Positions 20,055 through 29,541 of a DNA stretch of 64,000 nt are shown piece by piece. Below the pieces are notes generated by a model. That model was not told the origin of the DNA. It searched no databases and saw only the letters and a list, made by a program, of their open reading frames with translations. How positions within the stretch are numbered: position 1 is the stretch's first letter; each line of letters begins with the position of its first letter. The stretch comes from an uncultured Candidatus Altimarinota bacterium (GTDB lineage: Bacteria; Patescibacteriota; Gracilibacteria; BD1-5; UBA6164), in contig CALLPL010000006.1 in the NCBI GenBank assembly GCA_938015455.1, positions 30,398-94,397 of the forward strand, in the 5' to 3' direction. The translations under genes were made by a program, and so were the position numbers.

Positions 20055-20678
20055 TTATTTTGAGTAGAATTCTACTATCTTTTGAATATCTATTACCTGT
20101 TCGAAATCTTCTTTTTCTGGAAGTGCTGTTACAGTGATCTTGAGATTCTTTATATCAACATCAATCCATTTAGCACTTGAAATTTTTCCCTTTGATTCTT
20201 TTGCGAATTCTTCAAGTTCTTCAAGAAGAGATTTATAGAGTGGTGATTCTTTAAGCTTTGGCCTAAGCTCTACAACATCTCCAACTTTGAGTGAGATAGA
20301 TGGTATAGAAACCTTTATTCCATTAACTGTGAAATGTTCATGACTCGCAAACTGACGAGACTGCATTCGTGTTCTCGCAAAACCAGATCTATAAATAACA
20401 TTATCAAGTCTGAGTTCAAGGAGTTTTAACATTTTTTCTCATGTTGTTCCAGCAGCTCCAGATTTTTGAGCCTTAGTAAAGTATGAGAGAAATTGTTTTT
20501 CACTTAAACCAAACATCCTCTTTGCAAGTTGTTTCTTTCGAAGTTGTACACCAAACTCTGATCCTTTTCGAGTTCTGATAACACTTCTTTTCCCTTTTTC
20601 AAGATCGTACTTTTCTGTTCCAAAGAGATTGATCCCCTCTCTTCGGCAAAGTTTTTTCTTAGGTCCAGTATAACGCAT
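20055..20678 (-). CDS. rpsD: 30S ribosomal protein S4
   Basis: S4, 207 aa, is a primary 16S-binding protein that nucleates the 30S body. It starts [20 protein letters not shown], has [15 protein letters not shown], and an S4 RNA-binding domain [20 protein letters not shown] with [18 protein letters not shown] single TGA encodes Gly after AAGTT. S4 often autoregulates the alpha operon; no obvious pseudoknot was identified here. Confidence 0.96.
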
Positions 20679-20725
20679 AGTGTGTATTAAGTATCAAATA
20701 TAAAGTTTTTTCTATTCTCTTTCTC

Positions 20726-21181
20726 TTACATTCTTCTCACTTTCTTCTTTCGACATCCATTGTGAGGAATAGGAGTAATATCAAATATTGCCCTGAGTTC
20801 TACTCACCCAGATATAAGTCCTCTCACAGCTTGTTCACGTCCTACCCCAATCCCTTTGAGATAAACATCTACTGTTTCAAGTCCATGAAGTGTTTTCGCT
20901 TTTTCTATTGCTTGCTCTGCTGTTATTTGAGCAGCGTAGGGAGTAGACTCTCTCGCTCCTTTAAATCCTGCTGATCATCCACTCGCCCATGAGAGAACAT
21001 TCCCATCTTCATCTGTAATGCTTACAATAGTGTTATTAAACGAAGCCATGATATGAGCTTGTCCTGTTTGAACGACTCTTTTTGTCTTCTTGCTTTTCTT
21101 TTTTACAGGAGCGTCTGTAACTGGAGTATCTCCTGTTGTTACTTCTACTTCTTGTTTTTCTACTACAGCTGTATCTGCCAT
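20726..21181 (-). CDS. rpsK: 30S ribosomal protein S11
   Basis: S11, 151 aa, lines the platform that holds mRNA. A Thr/Val/Lys-rich N-terminal extension of about 40 residues, unlike the short N-terminus of the E. coli protein, precedes [20 protein letters not shown]. Then come [20 protein letters not shown], the [15 protein letters not shown] segment and [18 protein letters not shown] encodes the second Gly of the conserved SGGSAGF. Confidence 0.95.
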
Positions 21182-21205
21182 ATTTTAAAAGTATAATGAA
21201 TAAAA

Positions 21206-21571
21206 TTATTTTTTCTTACCAGCAATTGCCACTGATCTCCCTTTTCTTGTTCTCGCATTCGTCTTAGTACTTTGTCCACGAACTGGAAGTCTCTTTTGGT
21301 GTCTGATTCATCTGTAACACCTAATTTCTTGAAGTCTTTTTATGTTACCTGAAACAAGTCTTCGTAGATCTCCTTCAACTATATGTTCTTTAAGTTTATC
21401 ACGAATCAGATCAAGCTCTGTTTCTGAAAGATCATCAATTTTTCTTGTTCTTTCAATCTTTACTTCATCGAGAACTTTTTGAGCTGTAGGTCGTCCTATA
21501 CCATATACATAGGTAAGAGCAATTTCAGCATGTTTTCCATTTGGGAGATTTACACCAGCAATTCTAGCCAT
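21206..21571 (-). CDS. rpsM: 30S ribosomal protein S13
   Basis: S13, 121 aa, lies in the 30S head and bridges to the 50S subunit. It starts [20 protein letters not shown] and has [14 protein letters not shown], then [20 protein letters not shown] and [18 protein letters not shown]. The Gly in the invariant YRG(I/L)RH is TGA, so a standard-code reading would lose the last third. Confidence 0.96.
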
Positions 21572-21599
21572 GAGTACAATCGTTTAAAAAATATATAAA

Positions 21600-21728
21600 T
21601 TAACCTTGTCGTTGTTTATGCTTTGGATCTGTAGGACAGATCACGCGTACACATCTTCTTCACTTAAAGCGTCTAATGACTACTTTACAGTTTTGGCAGA
21701 TTTTTTTTGCAGAAGTTCGAACCTTCAT
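21600..21728 (-). CDS. rpmJ: 50S ribosomal protein L36
   Basis: L36, 42 aa, is a zinc-ribbon protein. It starts MKVRTSAKKICQNCKVVIRR, with C11, C14, C27 and H37 as the likely zinc ligands, and ends KHKQRQG, a few residues longer than usual. The Gly of FKGRRC is TGA. It lies between infA and rpsM as in most bacteria. Confidence 0.95.
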
Positions 21729-21751
21729 AGTCTCTTTAAATTATAGATAAA

Positions 21752-22015
21752 TTATTTTTTGTGTGTATCAGGAGTATCTTTCTGTATTTTTTGACCCCTA
21801 TAAGTAATTCTTCATTTTCCTGGATCATACGGAGATAGCTCAATAGTCACTTTATCTCACTCAATGAGCTTAATAAAGTTCTTTCGCATGTTTCCACTTA
21901 AGTGTCCACGTACGATCCCTCATCATAAATCCTCTGGTAATCGAACTTCGAATACCAGACCGGGTAGAGACTGTACTATGACACCTTCTACCTCTATTTT
22001 ATCTTCTTTTGACAT
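21752..22015 (-). CDS. infA: Translation initiation factor IF-1
   Basis: IF-1, 87 aa, is a single S1/OB-fold that blocks the A site during initiation. It starts MSKEDKIEVEGVIVQSLPGL, has VRGHLSGNMRKNFIKLIEGD and the ELSPYDPGKGRITYRG motif. Five of its glycines, including the Gly before DKV and that in PGKGRI, are TGA. The C-terminal tail (about 15 residues, QKIQKDTPDTHKK) exceeds the E. coli form. It heads the 12-gene minus-strand translation cluster and has its own promoter. Confidence 0.95.
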
Positions 22016-22051
22016 ATGTTTTTCTCGTCTATTTCTGTTAAAAGCTCCGGC

Positions 22052-22079
22052 ATTCTATATATAACCCTCATAAAAACAA
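22052..22079 (-). promoter_or_regulatory. Promoter of the infA-rpmJ-ribosomal operon
   Basis: Minus-strand TTGTTT (22074-22079), 16 bp and TAGAAT (22052-22057) lie 36 bp before the infA ATG. It is the only strong candidate found before the long translation-gene cluster. Confidence 0.5.
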
Positions 22080-22119
22080 ATCTTTTTTTGAGTTTTTCAT
22101 CAAAACTAAAATTAAAGAA

Positions 22120-23088
22120 TTATTTTTTAAATATATTCTTGGGAAATGAGCTGTCCATTTGTACGTAATTTCATGCAATATCGCTTCAAATTGATATCTG
22201 AAAATATCAAAAATCATTTTCATAGTATGCTATCTTTGGCTCTATATCAAAATCCTTTTTATCTAAATCAAGAGGACTATAATCTAAATCTCAAACTAAC
22301 CATACATTCTTAGAAGTAGAATAATCTGTATCTATCTTAGAAATTAAATCTTTAGGTGTTTCTATTTCTTGCCTTACAAGAGCCATTTCAACCATTAGGG
22401 AAATAGATTTAGCTGTAATAAGCTTACTACCTTTATTTGATAATTTTCCAGATCAAACTTCGCTTAAATATTCCCCATTTTCAAAATAATTAATACCATC
22501 ATTTTTAACAAAAAGACTTTGTATATCATTTGCGTATATTTCTGGGAGTTGATCTCAAGATATCCTAACTGAAACTGCCTCTCAATATATATCTCTATTA
22601 AAACTTAGAATTTGTATAAAATTTTCTCAACCTATGTTAGTAATCCCTACTTCATATTCTTGCCCCCATGGATCTAGGTAGTCTTCCTTTTCTATTCATA
22701 AGATTTTATAATTGGGATTTCATTTATATATTTTTCATATTTTAGCATTGTTATCTGCAGATTTATTACCCGATAGTATTTGAATAGATGCCTTGAAAGC
22801 TTTAGTATCTCTAATACCGTCCATTCATTCAATTGCTTTAAATATCATTCTACTATCAGAAATATGTTTTGAATTTTTAGCATCTAGATTTACCTTCTCT
22901 ACATCTAGTCAAGCCGCTAAGCTATCAGTAGGGCTTTTAGCATTAAGACTTTCTTCTTCTGAGTCTGACCATAATGGTAACTTATTAGTAAGACTTAATA
23001 TTCCTTCTTTAATATTTACTGAGGTAAAAGTATCTATAGAAACTAAAGCAATGATTATTAGAATTATGAAAAGTATAAACTTCTTCAT
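22120..23088 (-). CDS. Membrane-anchored pseudopilin-like protein (322 aa)
   Basis: One N-terminal hydrophobic segment (MKKFILFIILIIIALVSI) acts as signal anchor or uncleaved signal peptide, leaving about 300 residues outside. The motif YLDPWGQEYEVGI near the middle resembles the DPWG-x-x-Y signature of type II secretion and type IV pseudopilins, but the usual G-F-T-L-x-E prepilin cleavage site is missing. Many glycines are TGA. It begins 31 bp after the infB stop on the same strand and may be cotranscribed with infB. The pseudopilin link rests on one motif and is tentative. Confidence 0.55.
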
Positions 23089-23121
23089 ACCTTATTCTTA
23101 ATAAAATAAATCACAATATTC

Positions 23122-25467
23122 TTACTTCTCTATTACAATTTTATACACCTCTATAATATCTTTTTCTTCGACGTTTGTTGTTCCTGTGAGCTTAATACCA
23201 CACTCAATTGGACCTTCGAGTTTGTGTACTTCTTCAACTCATTGCTTAAGGGATTCAATCTTTCATTTCCCAACCACCTTATCTCCTCTGATAACCCGAA
23301 CAAGAGTATTCTTTTCTATAGACTCATCCTCTCAGGTAATTCAAAGTCCGACAATAAGAAATTTCTTTGAGGTATAGAAGAGAGCTTTCACCTTTGCGTG
23401 ACAAAGAGTAATTTCAACTTCCTTTGGATCAAGCATTCCTGTTACAATTTTTTCAATACGCTCAGTGATATGATAGATAATCTTACTCTCGATAAACTCT
23501 ACTCATGAATCCTCAAGAGCCTTCTTTGCATTCACTCCAACTGATACTCCAAATCATATAAGCAGTGCTGAGCTTCAGCCGCACATAAGAACGTCTCCTT
23601 CAGTGATATTTCCGACTCAGCTATGAATAATAGAAACACTTGTTTCGTCTGTTGAGAGCTTCAACAGAGCATTCCTCATAGCCTCGAGACTTCCATTTGT
23701 ATCTGATTTGAGAACAATTTTGAGATGCTTCAAATTCCCAGATTTAATTTTTGACATAAGTATATCAAGTTGTGATGACTTGAGACCTTTTTGATTTGAA
23801 AGGAATTCTTGATACTGAGTCGATTTTTGACGAGCGATATCAATTCATGATACTACCTGGAGTATATCTCCTCACTCAGCAACGCTATCAAGACCAACCA
23901 GGAGAACTGGCATACCTGGTCCTGCAAATTTTACTCATTTTGAGAGATAATCCTTGAGAACCTTAACCTTACCGTACGCAGCTCCACAAACTACAGCTGA
24001 TCATTTTTCGATAGTTCCGGTATTTACAAGCACCGTTGCTACTGGACCAAGCTGCATATCAAGATGCGACTCAATAATTGTTGCTACTCATGGTCTATTT
24101 GGGTTCGCCTTAAGTTCAAGCATTTCTGCCATAAGTGTAATAATCCCTAAAAGCTCCTCTATCCCAAAACCTGTTTGCGCTGATACTGGTACCATCGGAG
24201 TTTCTCCTCCCCAATCCTCAGGAGTCAAGCCATGCTCCGCAAGTTGACCTTTGATATGATCAGGGTTCGCCCCTTCTTTATCCATCTTATTAATCGCAAC
24301 AACTACAGGAATACCTGCTTCTTTTGCGTGAGAGATACTCTCTATAGTCTGAGGTTTTACTCCCTCGTCTGCAGCAACAACTAGTATAGCAATATCCGTA
24401 GACTTTGCTCATCTTGATCTCATTATAGTAAAGGCTTCATGACCAGGTGTATCGAGAAAGGTTATCTTTTGATCCTTGTATTCTGCCTGATATGCTCAGA
24501 TACTCTGAGTTATTCCCCCTGCCTCACCTGAAGCTACTTGCGTCTTTCTTATATAATCAAGCAGGGAAGTCTTCCCATGGTCAACATGTCCCATAATAGA
24601 AATAACTGGTGGTCTACTCTCAAGTTTTGAGCTATCCTCTTCTACTAAAAGTTCTTTGATATTCCCAGAGGCAATGTCATCTATCCCTATTCCATCCGTA
24701 TCATCCTTTTCCAACTTTACTTCAAACGACTCTGCTATAAGAGATGCTGTATCAAAATCGACCTGGGAATTAATCGTCATCATCATCCCATTCTTCATAA
24801 ATTCTGCTATAAGACCCGAGAGAGGAACTCCAATTTTTTCTGAAAATTCCTTAAGTGAAAGAAACTCTCACACAACAACTGTTTCTCCTGTACGGGTTTT
24901 AAGGTTTTGTTCTATATCCTCTACTTTTTTCTCTGCCTTCTTTTTTCCTTTAAGCTTATTTGATCGAGTAAATCCGTCGTCTTCAAAGTTATTTTTATAC
25001 TTTTTTGACTTTCCCTTTGGAAAAAGTTTCGCCTTCTTTCCTCACTTTCCATCATCCTGAGATTTTCGTGAAGTGTCTGCTGGCTTTTGAGTATTTTTCG
25101 CAAATCCTGGTTTAAACTTTGGGGCTTTCTTTTCTCCGCTATCCTGAGACGGTTTCTCATTAGGAGAATCAACTGTATTTTCTGATTTTGAATTTTTATC
25201 TTCTGAGCTACGTGATACTACTTGAAATTTTGATTTACTATTTTTTTCAAGTGTTTCGTTCAGTGAGCTTGAATCTGAAGGGCTCTTATTTTCTTCACTA
25301 TTTTCAGACACAGAAGCATCACTTACTGTTTTCACAGTATCTGCTGTCTGCGTTTTCTTTTTTACAACAAGCTTCTTTTTTACAACAAGTTTCTTTTTAA
25401 CTGGAGTTTTTGATTCGTCTCCGGTCGAAGAAATACTAGAATAATAGTCATCTATATTTGAGGGCAT
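23122..25467 (-). CDS. infB: Translation initiation factor IF-2
   Basis: IF-2, 781 aa, is the GTPase that brings initiator tRNA to the 30S subunit. A low-complexity N-terminal region with a duplicated [12 protein letters not shown] and Ser/Asp/Lys-rich linker (about 1-230) precedes the G domain: GHVDHGKTS (G1, from residue 293), [11 protein letters not shown] (G3) and AINKMD (G4). Domains II-IV follow, including [14 protein letters not shown] and a C-terminal [10 protein letters not shown]. Numerous conserved glycines are TGA. The gene has a clear promoter and stands apart from the usual nusA-infB-rbfA group. Confidence 0.95.
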
Positions 25468-25518
25468 AGTTTGAATGAAAAAGTCGGAAAAATCGCGAAA
25501 ATTAAAATGTTAGCCCGA

Positions 25519-25546
25519 ATATTAAGCCTTTTTCTCCTATTGTCAA
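25519..25546 (-). promoter_or_regulatory. Promoter of infB
   Basis: Minus-strand TTGACA (25541-25546), 16 bp and TAATAT (25519-25524) lie 51 bp before the ATG, with a T-run just before the -35 as at the promoters of rpmH and the LPETG gene. Confidence 0.6.
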
Positions 25547-25626
25547 AAAAATATAAAAACTTGTAAAAAGTGAAAAAATCCTTAGCCTCTTAGTATATTT
25601 ATTAGCACTGTAATGAAGGATATACC

Positions 25627-26115
25627 ATGAAAGACGCTGTAGAAAAAATTGCTTCTGATTTTTTTGAAAAACTCTGAGCAGATTACTCCGAGCTTCAGGT
25701 CTTAGAAGAAGCTGAGAACATCTTTCGTATATCTCTTAAGAGTGAGGACTCACACCTACTCATAGGGCCACATTGAAAAAACCTCGAAGTCCTCACACAT
25801 ATACTCAAGCTCCTTATAGCGAAGCTGTCAAAAGAACACATAAATCTTCATCTTGAGGTAAATGATTACCTTGAAAAGAAAGACGAAAAACTTCTCTCAT
25901 TTATCGCCTCAAAGATAGACTATGTAAAAGAATCAGGCAAAGATATCGTTCTTCCCTTCTTTACTTCCTACGAACGTAAAAAAGTCCACTCATTTGTATC
26001 TGAACAATGATGAAGCGTCTCTACTGAGAGTCGCTGAGAGTGAAGAGATAGGAGAATACATTTGTGTAAAAAAGAAGAAAAAATGACTATTGATTTGGAT
26101 GGAGATGATATATAG
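25627..26115 (+). CDS. khpB: KH/R3H-domain RNA-binding protein KhpB (Jag)
   Basis: This 162-aa protein has a KH domain with the GxxG loop LLIGPHGKNLEVL (G47-P48-H49-G50; G50 is TGA) and a C-terminal R3H-type segment, ERKKVHSF followed by STESRGEGRDRRI. KhpB/Jag binds RNA with KhpA and affects cell division and envelope synthesis in Firmicutes. Classic Jag has an N-terminal Jag_N domain, which is absent here. It normally follows yidC, but here yidC is 13 kb away. A GAAGGA sequence upstream is one of the few plausible Shine-Dalgarno sites. Confidence 0.8.
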
Positions 26116-26134
26116 AGTAAGAAAATAAATATTT

Positions 26135-27268
26135 ATGAAAATGAAATGGATTCTGTATTTACTGCTTATACCTATTAGTATAGGTTTTTTTGATAACAAT
26201 AATCAAAATTATAGTAAATCTCAAGAAATCCAAGCAAATATTATAAAACACCCTGAAAGACTCCCTACTCCTGAAGCAGCCCGTCTAGGAAGCTTCGGTT
26301 TTGCAAATATGTCCGCAGATATGTATTGGCTGAGAGCTGTTCAGTATATTGGTTCTAATGTAGTTGAGAGTGATTACAAGAAGTACCTTTACGAGATGAT
26401 AGAAATTATAACGGAACTGAATCCCTATTTTGAAAGCCCTTATATAATTGGGCAACTTTTACTCCCCTCATCAAAAGATAGCTTTGATGATTATAGTGGT
26501 AAAAATATCACCGAGGATATGCTAGAAGCTCAGGCTCTCTGACAAAAATGAGTCAAAAACTTTTGCGATCTAAATAAAGTCGATGCAATCATAAACGAGC
26601 CTGACCTATGAAAAATTACAACTCAAGCAGCGTACCAAAACCCATGTCAGTCCTATAAGATACCTTACTACCTTGCCTATGTATATTACTTTTACCTCAA
26701 AGAGCCTGAAAATGCTGCCTCATATTATAAAGTAGTAGCTGCTCAATCAGACGCTCCGCAAGGGGCAAAGATCCTTGCGGGTATTATGCAATGAAGATCG
26801 GGAGAAAGAGAAAAATCTCTCTTTATGTTTCTCTCACTTGCACAGAGTCTCGCTACAAAGGGGGAAACTTGTGGACTCCTAACGAGTGACCTAGAAAGAG
26901 TGTACTATGGCCTATGAGACTGAAGCATTACACTAAATGGTCAGCTCATACGAGATATTGAAAATGCTCGTGACAGACTCATACCAAAACTTACCGAGGA
27001 AAATGAGAACGAAATCCTCGATGATACGCAGTGTTCTAACTACTTAATAAAAGCAATCAGAGAGCTGAATCTCCTCTATATTCAAATAGCAGATGATAGG
27101 TATGTAAAGGATAATCCCACAGAGGTTTCAGCAATGAATACTCAGGCATTATTTGAAAACTGATATATAAATTTTATTCCTACAGACCATCAGCAATATG
27201 AAAACCAAGGAATAGTTTATCGTTACAATGATGAGATTGGACGTTTTGATTTTGAAATGGGAAATTAA
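26135..27268 (+). CDS. Exported helical repeat protein of unknown function (377 aa)
   Basis: A short N-terminal hydrophobic segment (MKMKWILYLLLIPISIGFF) suggests export or membrane anchoring. The rest is helical with TPR-like spacing (ADMYWLRAVQYIGSN; YYLAYVYYFYLKEPENAASY), including a pattern like NPYFESPYIIGQLLLP. Similar exported TPR proteins with an N-terminal WLRAVQY segment occur widely in CPR and other bacteria, with no known role. It lies 19 bp after khpB, probably in one transcript. Four cysteines are present. Function unknown. Confidence 0.65.
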
Positions 27269-27283
27269 AGTAACTCTATCTTG

Positions 27284-27315
27284 AGTTCTTTCCCCTATAT
27301 TAATAGAAAGAAACT
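27284..27315. other. Hairpin between convergent genes
   Basis: AGTTCTTTC and GAAAGAAACT pair with one bulged base around a 13-nt loop between the stop codons of the 377-aa gene and trpS. It lacks a clear T-run, so terminator function is doubtful. Confidence 0.3.
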
Positions 27316-28279
27316 ACAATCAAACTATTTCTTTAAGTGCCTGATATTTTTGAGAATGAAGCTGATTTGCTTTTTTATTCCCTGCGTCAAGCTCCCGTTG
27401 TACTAAGCTATAATCAGCCATGTATTTTTTGTACTTCTCTCTGGCAGGTTTAAAGTATTCTAATAGCATATTTAAAAGTTCGAGTTTTGCGTGACCATAA
27501 CCATATCACCCCGCACGATATTTTGCTCATATTTCTAATAGCTGCTCATCAGTAGCAAAGAACTTCATGAGGGCAAAAATATTACATGTTTCTGGATCCT
27601 TTGGATCTTCAAGTGGAGTATCATCTGTCACGATAGCCATAACTCTCTTTTTGAGAGTTTTTTCGTCATCAAATATTCCTATAAAGTTATCATAACTCTT
27701 ACTCATCTTTCGTCCATCAAGCCCTGGAATAAGAGCGAGATTTTCATCTATATATGGTTCTGGGAGTTTAAAAAACTCAGTATTGTACGTATTATTGAAA
27801 TTTTGAGCTATATCTCTAGTAAACTCTAAATGCTGTTTTTGATCTTTTCATACAGGGACCATATCAACATCATAGCCTATAATATCAGCAGCCATTAAAA
27901 TTGGATAGTTAAACGTAGCCATATTAATATCGCTGTTCTTATTTTGAGAGTCCTTAAAGCTATGAGCTCTGAGCATTAAACTATAAGGAGTAACACTCGA
28001 GAGTACCCAAGTGATATCATTGATATGCTGCATTTCAGATTGCTCGAAAATCATAAATCTATTATCCTCTGGCATAAGAGCAAGGAGTTCTGCTGCAAGT
28101 CTATACTTATTCCTCTTCATGACCTCAGGGTCATGTACAGAAGTAAGAGAATGAAAATCAGGAAGAAATAGAAATCATTCTTGTCACTTCACTTTCTCTA
28201 AAAATGGTTTGTACATACCAAGATAATTTCATAGATGCATTCCATTACCCGTCGGTTTTACTCCCGTTAATATTCTCAT
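27314..28279 (-). CDS. trpS: Tryptophanyl-tRNA synthetase
   Basis: TrpRS, 321 aa, charges tRNA-Trp. The class I signatures are present: TGVKPTGNGMHLGNYLG near the N-terminus (HIGH-type HLGN at residues 15-18, Gly is TGA) and GRKMSKSYDN. Substrate-pocket segments such as FNYPILMAADIIGYDVDMVP are seen. Its presence together with UGG codons for Trp argues against UGA = Trp. The final Gly is TGA two codons before TAG. ATG at 28279 is used because it gives the family's usual short N-terminus. Confidence 0.95.
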
Positions 28280-28312
28280 GTATATCAAAAATAGAAATAT
28301 ATAATTATAAGT

Positions 28313-28339
28313 ATTATAAAGATAAATACAGCAATTCAA
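28313..28339 (-). promoter_or_regulatory. Candidate promoter of trpS
   Basis: Minus-strand TTGAAT (28334-28339), 15 bp and a perfect TATAAT (28313-28318) lie 33 bp before the ATG. The region is very AT-rich, so chance matches are possible. Confidence 0.4.
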
Positions 28340-28340
28340 T

Positions 28341-28368
28341 TTACAATATCTCTTATTTTTTATATTAT
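28341..28368 (+). promoter_or_regulatory. Candidate promoter of the membrane methyltransferase gene
   Basis: TTACAA (28341-28346), 16 bp and TATTAT (28363-28368) lie 33 bp before the ATG at 28402. The -35 box is weak. Confidence 0.35.
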
Positions 28369-28401
28369 ACAAATAATACTTTCACTATTTAACAAAAAAA
28401 T

Positions 28402-29436
28402 ATGAACTTCTTAAAAAATTATTTTTCAAGTATGCTCCTAATTGGGCTAGCATATATGATATATACTCGAAGTAATTTTCATCCAGATTTCATAAGTGGT
28501 ACTGCTACTATAAACATACTTGAACTCTCGTTTCCTATAATCTGGGTCTTCTATACTGTTATAGCCTTATATATAATACTCCTCGTGCCCTACTACCTCA
28601 CATATCCATATGCAAGCAAAGCTCGTCTTGCCCTCAGGTATATGAAGAGAGTTATGATAGGAGATCATACAAAAAATGAAAAAGAAAAAACAGCAGTACT
28701 AGCAATCATCGTAAAGCTCTTTTTTATACCCCTCATGCTTGTGTGGCTCACAAACCATATAGTAAACATGATGAATAATCTCTCTAATAGCTATAGAGAC
28801 ATAGAGCTTCTTTCTACCGATTTTTTAAACTTTTTTAACATGCATTTCTTTTGGACGGCTTTTAGCCTCATCCTCTTTGTTGATGTATTGTTTTTTACAC
28901 TCTGATATCTTATTGAGACTCCTTTTTTTAAAAATACTATTAAGAGTGTAGAGCCTACTATTATTGGTTGGGCTGTAGTTATACTCTGCTATCCTCCGTT
29001 TAATAATATGACTTCGAATTTCGTCTCCTGGTATTCAACAGACTTTCCAAGCTTTGCTAATCCAACCGTCCATCTTGTCCTAAATTTTTCTATCCTTATT
29101 CTCATGGCTATTTATGCATGGGCATCATGGGCTCTCGGACTCAAGGCAAGTAATCTCACGAATAGAGGAATTGTAACAACAGGCCCATATAAATATATTC
29201 GTCATCCTGCCTATATTTGCAAGAATACTGCTTGGCTCATAGGAGGTATCCCCATGGTTTACGTAGCTATGACTAGCGAATCACTCTCTCTCATAACTGT
29301 TCTCTTTTGACTAAGTACGTGGGCCTTTATATATTACCTCAGAGCTATGACCGAAGAAAACCACCTCTCAGCTGATCCTGATTATATAGCCTATAAAAAA
29401 CAGGTCCCTTATAAGTTTATCCCTAAGGTCTGGTAA
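28402..29436 (+). CDS. Isoprenylcysteine/phospholipid methyltransferase-family membrane protein
   Basis: This 344-aa protein has about seven hydrophobic segments and the C-terminal signature of the ICMT/PEMT superfamily: TTGPYKYIRHPAYICKNTAW, then RAMTEENHLSADPDYIAYKK. These membrane enzymes transfer methyl groups from SAM, and the RHP-x-Y and E-E motifs form the cofactor site. The N-terminal half (about 170 residues) is an extra membrane domain not found in the smallest members. The substrate, lipid or otherwise, cannot be told from sequence. It is followed by a strong terminator. Confidence 0.72.
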
Positions 29437-29481
29437 AAACTCCTGTTATGTGGTAAGCAGCGCAGGCCTTAACTCCTTACT

Positions 29482-29513
29482 AAAAAACCCTCTACATAAT
29501 GTAGAGGGTTTTT
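29482..29513. terminator. Strong bidirectional terminator
   Basis: AAAAACCCTCTAC and GTAGAGGGTTTTT form a 13-bp stem with a short loop (ATAAT). It lies between the convergent methyltransferase gene and the DUF11 gene. Confidence 0.88.
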
Positions 29514-29541
29514 ATATCATGTTTCGCACTCGAGATCAGTA

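Noticed and set aside
27314..28279. UGA = Trp (code 4) or selenocysteine
   Set aside because: Conserved positions at TGA are Gly (HLGN in TrpRS, GxxG in KhpB), Trp is UGG, and no SECIS-like structures or Sec genes are seen.
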